The notes: generated from the sequence alone by a model not told the origin. A stretch of DNA of 64,000 nucleotides from Christensenellaceae bacterium Phil7 (GCA_001940845.1 MSGV01000001.1:206658-270657), one strand, 5' to 3'; numbered from the stretch's first letter, positions 1 through 9,140 are shown. Made by a program: numbers and translations.

Positions 1-77
1 GCAAACCAAATCGCTATGGAATTCGCTGTAAGGCAAGGTTTTTAATATATTTCTAAAAGTTGTCATGCCATTTTACC

Positions 78-1811
78 TTAAAAGAAATCAACATTGCATT
101 CGGGTAGTTCACGCTGGAGCTTTTCCAATGCTTTGCTTTTGACGGGGTTATTATATAGATCGAGAGTGCGCAGCTTCGGAAGATCATAGAGCGGCTCAAT
201 ATTGGAGATATCGTTGTCGTTAATATAGAGTCCTTCAAGGTTCTGAAGCCCGGATAGCGCAGAGATATCGCTGATGCCGCATTCACCAAGCGCAAGATGC
301 TCAAGCCGCTGCATTCCGGATATCGGACCCAGGTCCGCATCCCCAAGCGGATTTCCATAGAGCGAGAGAACGGTCAAATTATTGAGCTTCTCAAGCGCAG
401 AGATATCGGTTATTTTGTTCATACCCAAGCTGAGCCGTGTGAGCGAGGTCAGCTCTTCTAGGGGAGAAAGGTCGGTCACCATACATGCATATATATCCAG
501 TTCGGTAAGCTTAGTATGCCCCCTCAACGCTTCAAGATCGTTGATTTTGCATTCGGGCAGTAAAAGTGTCTCAAGCTGCTTTAAGTCCTTGAGCGGAGAA
601 ATATCATTGATCTCATCGTAGGATAAATCAAGCACTTTTAATTTCGTCAGCGTAGCCAAGCAGGAGATATCCTTAATGCCGGTGCAATAGAGATTCAGAT
701 TCTCAAGTGCTGTCAGCGCGGATAGTGCATCGAAGGATTCAACCTCCATGCTGCCGGAAAGATCCAGCTCACGAAGAGATTTCAGGTTGGAGAGCGCGGA
801 AACATCATTCAGCTTCTCCGCGTTGACTTGCAATGTTCCGAGGTTTTCAAGATTTGAGAGTGCGTCCAAATTGCGAATACTCTCCCCGCTGAAGCTTAGA
901 TAGCTTAGATTGGTAAGTTGAGAGACCACGCTGAGATCCTTAAAATCCGAATATTGAGCATAAAGCCTTTCGAGACTTTTAAGATCATTCAGAAAGGTGA
1001 GATTATCAAAATTTGTGCCGCAGTTGCTCAGATGCAGTTCACGCAGTGCAGAACAGCTCCGTATCGGTTCATAATTGGTTACGCCCGTACCTTCAAGATT
1101 GAGATACTCAATCGAGCGCATATCTTGCAGAACGGTCACAAAATTCAGCCTTTGGTTTCCACTCAGATCTAAATATGTAATATTTTTCAGTGATTCCAAG
1201 TCGGAAATATCAGAGATCATGTTCATTCCATAGTAATCCGAACTGTCCAAAGGTTCACTGATATCCCCAAGGTCTAAATGAGTTAGTTTTACAAGTCCGG
1301 ATAAGCTGGAGATATTGCTGACGGAGTTACCTGCCAGATCCAGCCAGGTGAGTTCAGTCAAAGCTGACAGCACTCGTATGCTGCTGATATAGTTGCCGCG
1401 AAGATTGAGCTTCGTGAGCTTGGGGAAGAGTTCAAGGTCACTTATATCGGTCAATTCGTTAAAGGAAAGGTCAAGCTCGGTGATGTTTTCTATATCGGAT
1501 GCGTAAACGTCCCTCCCATCTATACCTAGGACATTACGTACAGCAAAGCTGAATGCAGCATCAAAGAAGCGAAGAGGCTCGCCCGCAGGCATTGATGCCT
1601 TGTTCGGCTCAGAAGTATCTGTTCCGGTACCATCGTTTAAATTGGAGCTAAAATTCAGATCAACCGTTGGCTCGGGAGAATTGATGATGGTGCGGGCACA
1701 GCCGGAGAAGCTGGGCAGAATAAGGAAGGCGCAAAGCAATACGAAAAAGAGCTCAGAAAGAATCCTCAAGACCTTGCGGGAAGACTGCTGTTTTAAACTT
1801 CGTTTCATCAT
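78..1811 (-). CDS. Leucine-rich-repeat surface lipoprotein (internalin-like)
   Basis: The 577-residue protein starts with a basic N-terminus, a hydrophobic stretch (about 17-33) and a lipobox ending in Cys38 (SFSGC), so it should be lipid-anchored outside the membrane. From about residue 105 to the end it is built of roughly 20 repeats of about 22 residues with the pattern LxxLxxLxLxxNxIxDISxL, the bacterial internalin/LRR type. Such solenoids usually bind proteins or glycans; the partner is unknown. No LPXTG, GW or enzymatic domain is visible. The ATG at 1811 has a GGAG six bases upstream and its own sigma-A promoter (1868-1896). It is monocistronic: glnN ends upstream at a terminator. Confidence 0.9.
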   Translation of the reverse strand: MMKRSLKQQSSRKVLRILSELFFVLLCAFLILPSFSGCARTIINSPEPTVDLNFSSNLNDGTGTDTSEPNKASMPAGEPLRFFDAAFSFAVRNVLGIDGRDVYASDIENITELDLSFNELTDISDLELFPKLTKLNLRGNYISSIRVLSALTELTWLDLAGNSVSNISSLSGLVKLTHLDLGDISEPLDSSDYYGMNMISDISDLESLKNITYLDLSGNQRLNFVTVLQDMRSIEYLNLEGTGVTNYEPIRSCSALRELHLSNCGTNFDNLTFLNDLKSLERLYAQYSDFKDLSVVSQLTNLSYLSFSGESIRNLDALSNLENLGTLQVNAEKLNDVSALSNLKSLRELDLSGSMEVESFDALSALTALENLNLYCTGIKDISCLATLTKLKVLDLSYDEINDISPLKDLKQLETLLLPECKINDLEALRGHTKLTELDIYACMVTDLSPLEELTSLTRLSLGMNKITDISALEKLNNLTVLSLYGNPLGDADLGPISGMQRLEHLALGECGISDISALSGLQNLEGLYINDNDISNIEPLYDLPKLRTLDLYNNPVKSKALEKLQRELPECNVDFF

Positions 1812-1867
1812 AATGGCTCCGTCAATTCAAGGCAATGTTGTGTGTGATGGGGTGAAATCACAAGTCT

Positions 1868-1896
1868 ATTGTATACGGATATGGTTGAATAGTCAA
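1868..1896 (-). promoter_or_regulatory. Sigma-A promoter of the LRR lipoprotein gene
   Basis: On the - strand TTGACT (1891-1896) is followed after 17 bases by TACAAT (1868-1873), about 57 bases upstream of the start codon. Confidence 0.7.
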
Positions 1897-1936
1897 GCTA
1901 TATTTGGCGAAAAAGATCGAAATCATAAAAATTTTC

Positions 1937-1970
1937 CTCCGGCAGCATAAATGCGTAATAACTGCCGGAG
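1937..1970 (-). terminator. Terminator after glutamine synthetase
   Basis: A perfect 9-bp inverted repeat (CTCCGGCAG at 1937-1945 and CTGCCGGAG at 1962-1970) lies just after the glnN stop and is followed on the - strand by GAAAATTTTTAT. Confidence 0.7.
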
Positions 1971-1982
1971 ACTGAAGCTTTT

Positions 1983-4070
1983 TTAGTAAAACAGAATATC
2001 GCTATACACAGGGAATGGCCAATAGTCCCGCGCTGTTTTTGTTTCGAGTTCATCGGCGATGGTGCGAGCCGCAGCCATGTCGGGAACTATGATTGAATGA
2101 TAATAACCCATAGCACTTTCCGAGTCTTGGGGGGCTGCTTTCAGATCGGAATCGAGCCTTGCGCATGCATCCATAAGTGCATCCGTGAGCTCTGCAATCT
2201 GCGCTGCGGCAGCTTTTTCATAGCGGCAGGAAATGCCGGCAGCAGTCTTATCCGCTATGCGGGCACAGAGATCAGAGGAGTACTTTGAGACTGCGGGCAG
2301 GATATCATGCTTAATGATATCTGCCATGGTGTTGGCTTCGATATGGACAACGGAGATATAGTTATCTACATGTATCTCATAGCGTGCCTGGATTTCATCC
2401 CTGGTATATATACCATGCTTAACAAACAATTCAACGTTTTTTGGAGCGACATATGCTGGCAGAGCATCGGCTGTGGATACCAGATTGCATAATCCGCGGC
2501 TGACTGCTTCTGCAATCCAAGCATCATCATAGCCGTTTCCATTGAACACTATGCGCTGATGCTCGGTAAAGGTTTTCTTAATCAGTTTAGCCAAATCGCC
2601 CTGAAAATCGGAGGATTGTTCTAAAATATCGGCGAATTGTTTCAGCTCCTCTGACATGATCGTATTCAGTGCAATATTGGGACCGGATACGGATTGGGAG
2701 GAACCCAATGCTCGGAATTCAAATTTATTGCCGGTAAATGCCATGGGGGAGGTTCGATTCCTATCGGTATTATCCTGAGGAATGGTGGGCATTACGTCAA
2801 CCCCGATCTTCAGATTGCGCTTCCCTGCGTCCTTATACTCAGTGCCCTTGATGATGGATTCCATAACGGCGTTCAGATCATCGCCAAGGAATATAGATAT
2901 GATCGCAGGGGGCGCTTCTTGAGCCCCCAAACGATGATCATTGCCGGCAAAGGCTACGGTAGCACGCAGCAGATCCTGATATTCATCGACTCCTTTAATA
3001 AAGGCGGCCAGGAAAAGAAGAAACTGTGCGTTTTGGCTTGGAGTGGAGCCGGGTTTGAATAAATTTTTTCCCGTATCAGTGGCAAGAGACCAGTTATCAT
3101 GCTTACCGGAGCCGTTTACTCCCGCAAAAGGCTTTTCGTGAAGCAGGCAGACAAGGCCATGCCTTTCGGCTACATTTTTCATGAGCTCCATCGCAAGCTG
3201 GTTTTGATCGCATGCGCTGTTGGCATCGGAATATATAGGAGCCATTTCATGCTGACAGGGGGCAACCTCATTATGTTTAGTCTTTGAAAGAACTCCCAAT
3301 TTCCATAGCTCGGTATCCAGATCCTTCATATATGCTGTGACTCGCGGCCGAATAGCTCCAAAATAGTGATTTTCGAGCTCTTGACCTTTGGGAGGTTTTG
3401 CGCCGAACAATGTTCTTCCAGTTAGGCGCAGATCTTCGCGTTGAGCATAATCAGCCTTATCAATGAGGAAATATTCCTGTTCCGAACCAACCTGTGCAAC
3501 AACGCGCTTTGATTCGGTATCTCCAAACAGCCTCAGAATGCGGATTGCCTGACGGCTCACCTCATCCATGGAGCGCAGTAAGGGGGTTTTTTTATCAAGA
3601 GCTTCTCCGGAATAGGAGCAAAAGACGGTTGGTATGCACAGGGAATCGTCCTTTATAAAGGCAAATGCGGTAGGATCCCACGCCGTGTAGCCACGCGCTT
3701 CAAAGGTAGCGCGCAGTCCGCCGGAGGGAAAAGATGAGGCATCGGGCTCGCCGCGCACGAGTTCTTTTCCGGAAAATTCCAATATCACTCTTCCTCCGCC
3801 TACTGGAGTGATAAAACTATCGTGCTTTTCGGCTGTAACGCCTGTCATGGGCTGAAACCAGTGCGTATAGTGTGTGGCTCCCTTCTCACATGCCCACTGC
3901 TTCATGGCTTCCGCAATTTCGTTAGCTATGGAGAGGGTCAAGGATGTGCCATCGGTGATGCATTTCTTCCATGCCTTATAGGAAGCCGGAGACAGTCGCT
4001 GCTGCATTGTATCCTCGTTAAAAACCATACTTCCAAACAGCTCTGGAAGCTTTTTCTCTGATATGCGCAT
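1983..4070 (-). CDS. glnN: Glutamine synthetase, type III
   Basis: ATP-dependent ligation of ammonia to glutamate, the main nitrogen-assimilation step, in the cytoplasm. The 695-residue product matches the usual ~700 residues of GSIII, far longer than GlnA type I. Family landmarks are visible: GGLRATFEARGY near the N-terminus, KHNEVAPCQHEMAP, NGSGKHDNWS (the flap and ATP/glutamate site region) and HRLGAQEAPPAI. I chose the ATG at 4070 because AGGAGG lies about 9 bases upstream; the open frame reaches 4169, but those 33 extra residues have no ribosome site. A possible promoter (TTGCTT-17-TAGAAT) lies about 35-75 bases upstream. No glnR or amtB lies nearby. Confidence 0.95.
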   Translation of the reverse strand: MRISEKKLPELFGSMVFNEDTMQQRLSPASYKAWKKCITDGTSLTLSIANEIAEAMKQWACEKGATHYTHWFQPMTGVTAEKHDSFITPVGGGRVILEFSGKELVRGEPDASSFPSGGLRATFEARGYTAWDPTAFAFIKDDSLCIPTVFCSYSGEALDKKTPLLRSMDEVSRQAIRILRLFGDTESKRVVAQVGSEQEYFLIDKADYAQREDLRLTGRTLFGAKPPKGQELENHYFGAIRPRVTAYMKDLDTELWKLGVLSKTKHNEVAPCQHEMAPIYSDANSACDQNQLAMELMKNVAERHGLVCLLHEKPFAGVNGSGKHDNWSLATDTGKNLFKPGSTPSQNAQFLLFLAAFIKGVDEYQDLLRATVAFAGNDHRLGAQEAPPAIISIFLGDDLNAVMESIIKGTEYKDAGKRNLKIGVDVMPTIPQDNTDRNRTSPMAFTGNKFEFRALGSSQSVSGPNIALNTIMSEELKQFADILEQSSDFQGDLAKLIKKTFTEHQRIVFNGNGYDDAWIAEAVSRGLCNLVSTADALPAYVAPKNVELFVKHGIYTRDEIQARYEIHVDNYISVVHIEANTMADIIKHDILPAVSKYSSDLCARIADKTAAGISCRYEKAAAAQIAELTDALMDACARLDSDLKAAPQDSESAMGYYHSIIVPDMAAARTIADELETKTARDYWPFPVYSDILFY

Positions 4071-4268
4071 AGCCGCTATCCTCCTGATCTTTATTCTGAG
4101 ATGATATTCTATTGAAAATGGATCGATAAAGCAATGGAAAATTCGACACAAAAATAAATATATTAACAAAAAGGAGCATGTAACATGATAAACCTATCTA
4201 TAAAACTAACGATTTCATTTTTTGAGGAATGAGGAACATAGTTCTTTATCAAAAAATCCCCTCAAATA

Positions 4269-4331
4269 TTAACCTAAAGGGTTGATAAATTAAATCGAAT
4301 AAGCTATAATGGAATCAACCTTAAAGGTTAA
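4269..4331 (+). promoter_or_regulatory. Promoter with two palindromic operators (autoregulation of the Xre gene)
   Basis: TTGATA (4282-4287), 17-base spacer, TATAAT (4305-4310). Two near-palindromic copies flank it: TTAACCTAAAGGGTTGA (4269-4285) overlapping the -35 box and TCAACCTTAAAGGTTAA (4315-4331) just after the start point. The arrangement fits repression by the HTH protein encoded 16 bases downstream. Confidence 0.75.
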
Positions 4332-4346
4332 GAAGGAGGATTCACT

Positions 4347-4709
4347 ATGCTAACCAGTATAGGAAGATTTTTAAGGAAACTCCGTATAGATAACGGAGAA
4401 ATTCTGAAGGATATGGCAGAAGCACTCGGGGTGTCCTCGGCTTTTTTGTCCGCCGTTGAAAACGGCAAAAAGAAAATGCCCGAAAGCTGGATTGAAAAAT
4501 TAGCTGCTGTCTATTCATTTACAGCTGCACAAACTGAGGAACTTTGCGCCGCAGTTATCGACACGAACGACAGCGTTGAGCTCAATCTGCAAAATGCTAC
4601 GCCCGGCAACAGGGCACTTGCCATATCGTTTGCCCGGGAATTTGATTCTCTTGACGATGAAACGAGCAAAAAAATTTTTGAAATTCTTAAGCGACGCAAG
4701 GAGGATTAA
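4347..4709 (+). CDS. Xre-family transcriptional regulator (partner of ImmA-like protease)
   Basis: A 120-residue protein with a helix-turn-helix at about residues 5-60 (DMAEALGVSSAFLSAVENGK is a typical Cro/CI recognition segment), followed by a C-terminal helical part. AAGAAGGAGG precedes the ATG by about 8 bases. It is 3 bases upstream of an ImmA/IrrE-type metalloprotease gene, the classical repressor/anti-repressor-protease pairing of phages, integrative elements and type II toxin-antitoxin loci. In such pairs the protease cleaves or inactivates the repressor under stress. Two palindromes at its promoter suggest it represses itself. Confidence 0.88.
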   Translation: MLTSIGRFLRKLRIDNGEILKDMAEALGVSSAFLSAVENGKKKMPESWIEKLAAVYSFTAAQTEELCAAVIDTNDSVELNLQNATPGNRALAISFAREFDSLDDETSKKIFEILKRRKED

Positions 4710-4712
4710 AAC

Positions 4713-5237
4713 TTGAGCAGTTATATGGTTGAGCCGAAATCCCGTGCCGATCTCAGAAGGCTCGCCCGCATACTGAGAGAACATCTGCGGCTTGATGATA
4801 TTCTGTACTTTCCAATCGTCGAGCTACTTGATGTTATGACAGAACTTTTTTCGGATTTTAACTACGAGATTGTAGCAGATAGCGTCTTATCCAAAAAAGT
4901 TCATGCGGACACAGATGTCCGAACAGGACACATCCGTATCAAGGAAAGTGTGTATGAGGGTGCGTGCAATGGTGAAGGCAGAGACAGAATGACCATCGCA
5001 CATGAAATAGGGCACTATTTTACGCTGTGTTTTTGCGGTTTCAAATTGACACGCAATTTCAGCAATGCGAAAATTATTACTTTTTGTTACCCCGAGTGGC
5101 AAGCCAAGTGTTTTGCCGGAGAGTTAATGGTTCCGGCTCATCTTGTGAGAGGCATGGATAGAGATGAAATCGCAGAACAGTGTGGCGTTTCCTTTGATGC
5201 CGCCTGTGTGCAATATAAACATTTGCCGAAGGAGTGA
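4713..5237 (+). CDS. ImmA/IrrE-family metallo-endopeptidase
   Basis: A 174-residue protein with the zinc-binding HExxH motif in AHEIGHYF near residue 92, the hallmark of the ImmA/IrrE (COG2856) family. The start is a TTG at 4713, eight bases after AAGGAGG; an ATG four codons later lacks such spacing. In characterised relatives (ICEBs1 ImmA, Deinococcus IrrE) the protease cleaves an Xre-type repressor, here probably the product of the gene directly upstream. The target genes of the pair may be the downstream accessory genes or only the pair itself; no integrase or excisionase lies nearby. Confidence 0.88.
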   Translation: MSSYMVEPKSRADLRRLARILREHLRLDDILYFPIVELLDVMTELFSDFNYEIVADSVLSKKVHADTDVRTGHIRIKESVYEGACNGEGRDRMTIAHEIGHYFTLCFCGFKLTRNFSNAKIITFCYPEWQAKCFAGELMVPAHLVRGMDRDEIAEQCGVSFDAACVQYKHLPKE

Positions 5238-5309
5238 TGCGTATTGGTTGTCGTAAAAAACAAAAACCACACGGATAAACTGTTGGCGCAGTAAATCCAT
5301 GTGGCTTTC

Positions 5310-5364
5310 GCAGAAATATGTTACATACTTCTTTGATGGTATAAAAAGTGTAACATATTTCTGC
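5310..5364. repeat. Perfect 16-bp inverted repeat
   Basis: Arms 5310-5325 (GCAGAAATATGTTACA) and 5349-5364 are exact reverse complements around a 23-base loop. It sits between the ImmA gene and the DUF4417 gene. There is no following T-run on either strand, so it is more likely an operator, a recombination site or an RNA hairpin than an intrinsic terminator. Confidence 0.75.
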
Positions 5365-5444
5365 CCTCATGTCAATTCGTCCGGGCAAAATTTTGACCCG
5401 CCCGGACCGGTTCCGCTTTGGGCAAAGCGGAGGAGGGACAGAAT

Positions 5445-6112
5445 ATGTCCAAAGAAAATGGCACTCGAAGTGGGTGCAAAGATGTTTTTCATGCGTTTTT
5501 GGTTAAAAATGCACACTATGCCGGAGACCTTGAGATACCGTGCATTAAGACGGAGGAAAATTTGCCTTCAAGACTTGTTCCGTTTTCCAAAGCACTTAGC
5601 CGGAAGGATTATGATGCATGGGTGCATTTCTACGAAGATGATGCAAGTTTTGAAAGACTGTGGAATCAGCCGTACAAATATCTGCCCGTTCTCCAAAAAT
5701 ATCAAGGTGTGATCACTCCGGATTTTAGCGTTTATCGGGATATGCCTTTGGTGATGCAGCAGTGGAATGTTTACCGAAGCAGAGCAATTGGGCATTGGCT
5801 GCAGGAAAACGGCGTGCCGGTGATAACCAATGTTCGATGGGGTGATGACCGTACATACGAGCTTTGCTGTACCGGTGTACCGGAGAATTCGACTATCTCA
5901 ATCGGCTCACACGGCTGTATCAAGCTACTGCGGGAGCGTGAATTTTTCGCAAAAGGTCTCGATTATGTTGTGAACAGGTTGCGACCGAAAACGATCCTTG
6001 TTTATGGCACTCTCCCGATGCTATCTTTTCGAAGTATAGGGATGCTGGGATTACCGTACTGCAGTTTGACAGCGATTATAAAATAGCCCATCAAAAGGCG
6101 GTGAGCGCCTAA
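5445..6112 (+). pseudogene. DUF4417 family gene with a 3' frameshift
   Basis: The frame from the ATG at 5445 (GAGG 8 bases upstream) encodes a DUF4417-like protein, a family common in phages and conjugative elements, function unknown. After residue ~189 (ILVYGT) the reading frame becomes unlikely and stops at 6086. In the neighbouring frame the sequence continues as a natural C-terminus (PDAIFSKYRDAG... to a TAA at 6110-6112). A single missing base between 6011 and 6014 explains the switch. Thus this is either a recent inactivation or a sequence error. The restored stop overlaps the ATG of the next gene (TAATG), suggesting original translational coupling. Confidence 0.7.
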
Positions 6113-6570
6113 TGGGAGCTGGATTTCATGGGGGCTTTGGCAGCGGCACACAAGGCGCCAAGAACAATGTAACAGCAAATCTTATTTCAGAGATGGAAAA
6201 AGCTGGTGTAAAGTTTAGCAAAGAGAATGTTGTATTTGTAACAAAGGACGGAACAGGTCAAACGGTATGGCTTGAGACAGGCGACCAATCAGCAGGTATG
6301 CAGCATATTGTATCTCGTCACGCGGATGACTTTCAAGCGAAGCATGGCGTTGCAAAATCAGAAATTGCAAGCCATCTTGAAACGGTATTTCGTCAAGGAA
6401 AGGTAGAGTATAGCCGAGTTACACGAAATAATGGTGGTTATGAGCGGTTATACAGCTATAATGGGAAATACTATCTTTTATCGGGCGTGGGTCAAAATGG
6501 ATATATCGTTTCTGCGTATCCGATCGGAGAGAAGGAAGCATTGAGACTTATAGGGAGGTATGGAAAATGA
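6112..6570 (+). CDS. Small toxin-like protein, possible BECR-fold nuclease
   Basis: A 152-residue protein beginning with a Gly-rich MGAGFHGGFG segment that looks like a linker from a larger polymorphic-toxin-type protein. Residues ~60-145 contain GMQHIVSRHADDF, an arginine/tyrosine-rich strand region and GKYYLLSGVGQNGYIVSAYPIG. This layout (HI..RH, then strands ending in an S/T-x-Y-P) recalls the phage Barnase-EndoU-ColicinE5/D-RelE (BECR) nuclease families. That is inference from pattern only. It overlaps the DUF4417 stop upstream and the next gene downstream by four bases, so the three are co-translated. A small acidic protein follows, as expected for an immunity partner. Confidence 0.6.
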   Translation: MGAGFHGGFGSGTQGAKNNVTANLISEMEKAGVKFSKENVVFVTKDGTGQTVWLETGDQSAGMQHIVSRHADDFQAKHGVAKSEIASHLETVFRQGKVEYSRVTRNNGGYERLYSYNGKYYLLSGVGQNGYIVSAYPIGEKEALRLIGRYGK

Positions 6571-6905
6571 TTGAAGAAAAACAGGTCGTTAAAATCCAAT
6601 TGGACTATCTTCAAGGCCCTATTTGGATAAGCGACGCTGAGACCGGGGAGCCAATGACGGGCATCGAGTTAATTGATAGTGATGCTGTATTGAAAGCACT
6701 TAACTATCAAGTGTGTCAGCTGTTTAGCTCGTATTATGAGTTCAACTCGCATGATGCCCCATGTTGGTTTAATCGCGAAAAAGAAAAAGCGGAAAAAGGA
6801 ATCTTGCTTGATCTTATTTCACAAATTGTTGTCAGATTGAACGAGATTAATGACGGCAGTTTCGTTGTAGAAGATTTGGAAACCGAAAGGTTGTTGGCAT
6901 TATGA
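6567..6905 (+). CDS. Small acidic protein, candidate immunity protein
   Basis: A 112-residue, soluble, acidic protein with no domain I recognise and no signal or membrane segment. It overlaps the toxin-like gene by 4 bases (ATGA) and overlaps the next gene the same way. A short acidic protein coupled to a candidate nuclease is the usual arrangement of toxin and immunity genes, so I infer that it may bind and block the upstream product. The evidence is positional only. Confidence 0.55.
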   Translation: MIEEKQVVKIQLDYLQGPIWISDAETGEPMTGIELIDSDAVLKALNYQVCQLFSSYYEFNSHDAPCWFNREKEKAEKGILLDLISQIVVRLNEINDGSFVVEDLETERLLAL

Positions 6906-7093
6906 ATACCTACCTCAATCTGTTTCGCAATATGCAAATTGACAAAGCCGGCTTGCAGCAGACGCTTGGAGAGGATTTACACAATATTGTTTGTGAGAAG
7001 TCGTGTGTCATCAAAAGGGAAGATGTTAGTATGCCAACAGAAGAACTAACAAAAATGATTGCTGCGTTAGAAGCCAACAGCGAATATGAGTAA
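6902..7093 (+). CDS. Hypothetical 63-residue protein
   Basis: A short protein overlapping the end of the preceding gene by 4 bases (ATGA). It has no recognised domain; its composition is helical and charged with two Cys residues close together (CEKSC). It is the last gene of the island operon. Its tight coupling to the candidate toxin/immunity pair is the only hint to its job. Confidence 0.5.
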   Translation: MNTYLNLFRNMQIDKAGLQQTLGEDLHNIVCEKSCVIKREDVSMPTEELTKMIAALEANSEYE

Positions 7094-7444
7094 TAAAACT
7101 ACTCATCTCTACATTCTCCAAAAATTTCTCCAAAGCTCCGGTAAATAACGGTGATTGTCGGGAATTTATAGAAGATAAAACAAGCAACACGGGGATTTAT
7201 GGCGAATAGCGACGAATAAAGAGAACCTACCATAATCAATCCCCACGATGAAGCTCATTTCTAATTGATATTTTTTATGAAGATAGTCAGTGAGGGGCTG
7301 TAAAAAACTCCCCTAAAAGAAAAATAGCTGATGTCATGAGACTTCAGCTATTTTTGGTATAATGAATTATGCGACTAACTCAAAGTACCAATGGTAATTA
7401 TACCACTCGTCAGCTGAAATTGCCATTGGAAATCGAGAAGTTTT
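7094..7444. other. Gene-free junction between the accessory island and rny
   Basis: This 351-base stretch holds AT-rich sequence without a gene (7094-7290), then the left end of an IS1182-like element described separately. I see no promoter or RNA gene here. Confidence 0.5.
7294..7443 (+). mobile_element. Truncated left end of an IS1182-like insertion sequence
   Basis: A GGGGCTGT start resembling IS1182-family termini (about 7295) is followed by a hairpin (AGCTGATGTC...GACTTCAGCT) and, from an ATG at 7369, by about 24 codons reading RLTQSTNGNYTTRQLKLPLE and then IEKF. QLKLPLEIEKF resembles the N-terminus of IS1182-type transposases. Similarity ends at about 7443, exactly where the 3' end of rny begins, so the rest of the element has been lost. 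Confidence 0.55.
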
Positions 7445-9058
7445 TTATTTGGCGTATTCGGTGGCTCGCGTTTCCCTTATGACGCTGACCTTTATTTGAC
7501 CGGGATATTCAAGCTCATTCTCAATACGTGAGACAATCTGTTTCGCGATAATGATGATGTCTGCATCGGTGACGGTATCGGAATGCACCATGATTCGGAC
7601 TTCGCGGCCAGCTTGGATTGCAAAGCTCTTATCAACGCCTTCAAAGGAATTTGCAATCTCTTCAAGCTTTTCAAGACGCTTGATATAGTTTTCCAAGCTT
7701 TCGCGCCTTGCTCCGGGACGTGCCGCAGAAATCGCATCGGCAGCCTGAACGAGCACCGCCTCCACCGTGGTGGGTTCGATATCATTGTGATGAGCAAGTA
7801 TGCAGTGAATGACCTGGTTGTTTTCACGATACTTTTTCGCGATGTCGGCACCGATCTGGGGATGGGTACCCTCGACCTCATGATCGACCGCCTTGCCGAT
7901 ATCGTGCAGCAGACCTGCACGTTTTGCGAGCTGAACGTTGACTCCAAGCTCAGTTGCCATAAGCCCTGCAAGCTGGGAGACCTCTATGGAGTGCTGCAAT
8001 ACATTCTGCCCATAGCTGGTACGATAGCGGAGCCTTCCCAATATCTTCACAAGCTCATGGTGAAGCCCGTGAACGCCCGCTTCAAACACCGCCTGTTCGC
8101 CTGCTTCACGGATCTGGTTATCGACCTCCTTGCGAGCCTTTTCAACCATTTCTTCAATTCTTGCAGGGTGAATTCGACCATCGAGAATAAGCTTTTCAAG
8201 CGCGATCCTGGCCACTTCGCGGCGCACCGGGTCAAAGCTTGAAAGTATGACAGCCTCTGGGGTATCATCAATGATTAGATTGACGCCGGTTGCGGTTTCC
8301 AAAGTGCGGATATTCCTTCCCTCTCTGCCGATTATGCGTCCCTTCATATCATCATTGGGAAGCTGTACGACGGATACAGTGAGCTCTGCCACGTGATCGG
8401 AAGCGCAGCGTTGGATTGCCATCGAGATAATGTTGACAGCGCGCCTTTCCGCCTCGGCCCTTGCCTTGGTTTCGATATCGCGTATCATCACAGCGGCTTC
8501 GTGCCTTGTGGCACGCTCGGCTTCATTGAGAACGATGGCCTTCGCATCTTCCGCATTCATTCCTGCAACCCGTTCCAGCTCTGCACGCTGCTGCTCATAC
8601 AAGCTATCAATGGATGCTTCCTTGGCCTCCGCAGCTTTGATCCGCTTGTTAAGATTCTGCTCACGCTGTTCAAGCGAATCCTGCTTCTTTTCGATAGCCT
8701 CCTCGCGCTGCTGCAGTCTGCGCTCGCTGCGCTGCAATTCGCTTCTACGTTCTCTGCTTTCGCGTTCCTGTTCGGTTTTGAGTCTGTACGCCTCTTCCTT
8801 AGCTTCAAGAATGGTCTCTTTTTTGATCGTTTCTGCCTTTTTTTGAGCATCATCGATCATCGTCGAAACCATTGCGCTGGCTTGGGCGACCTTTGATTCT
8901 GCATTTTTTACATCATGATTATGTGTGACGATCGCACCGATAACAGCCGCTGCTGCAACGAGCACGATCACTATAACTATATTCCAAAACAAAGAATTAG
9001 TTAAAAACACTGCATTCTTCGAAAATACAGATTGAGTTAACGTAAAATAAGTTAACAC
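7445..9058 (-). CDS. rny: Ribonuclease Y
   Basis: Membrane-anchored endoribonuclease that initiates mRNA decay. The protein shows an N-terminal transmembrane helix, a long charged coiled coil (Glu/Arg/Lys-rich), a KH domain ([12 protein letters not shown]), and an HD domain ([12 protein letters not shown]). I chose a GTG start at 9058, 12 bases after AGGAGG, giving 537 residues, close to the usual ~520. The frame is open to an ATG at 9136, but that codon lies at the expected transcription start of the promoter at 9141-9169 and has no ribosome site. The gene usually follows recA; here it follows cinA directly. Confidence 0.93.
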   Translation of the reverse strand: MLTYFTLTQSVFSKNAVFLTNSLFWNIVIVIVLVAAAAVIGAIVTHNHDVKNAESKVAQASAMVSTMIDDAQKKAETIKKETILEAKEEAYRLKTEQERESRERRSELQRSERRLQQREEAIEKKQDSLEQREQNLNKRIKAAEAKEASIDSLYEQQRAELERVAGMNAEDAKAIVLNEAERATRHEAAVMIRDIETKARAEAERRAVNIISMAIQRCASDHVAELTVSVVQLPNDDMKGRIIGREGRNIRTLETATGVNLIIDDTPEAVILSSFDPVRREVARIALEKLILDGRIHPARIEEMVEKARKEVDNQIREAGEQAVFEAGVHGLHHELVKILGRLRYRTSYGQNVLQHSIEVSQLAGLMATELGVNVQLAKRAGLLHDIGKAVDHEVEGTHPQIGADIAKKYRENNQVIHCILAHHNDIEPTTVEAVLVQAADAISAARPGARRESLENYIKRLEKLEEIANSFEGVDKSFAIQAGREVRIMVHSDTVTDADIIIIAKQIVSRIENELEYPGQIKVSVIRETRATEYAK

Positions 9059-9140
9059 AGAATAAGTTGTCCTCCTATTCATATTTAATATGCCCGCTTT
9101 TTTCTGCCAATCCAGCGGCAGAGCAAAGACATTCAAGCAT

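Noticed and set aside
4071..4169. N-terminal extension of glutamine synthetase to 4169
   Set aside because: No ribosome site, and the extra 33 residues are hydrophobic and unlike the family; AGGAGG precedes the ATG at 4070.
4269..7443. Complete prophage or integrative element
   Set aside because: No integrase, excisionase, replication, relaxase or structural genes and no clear att repeats; only an accessory island with an IS remnant can be supported.
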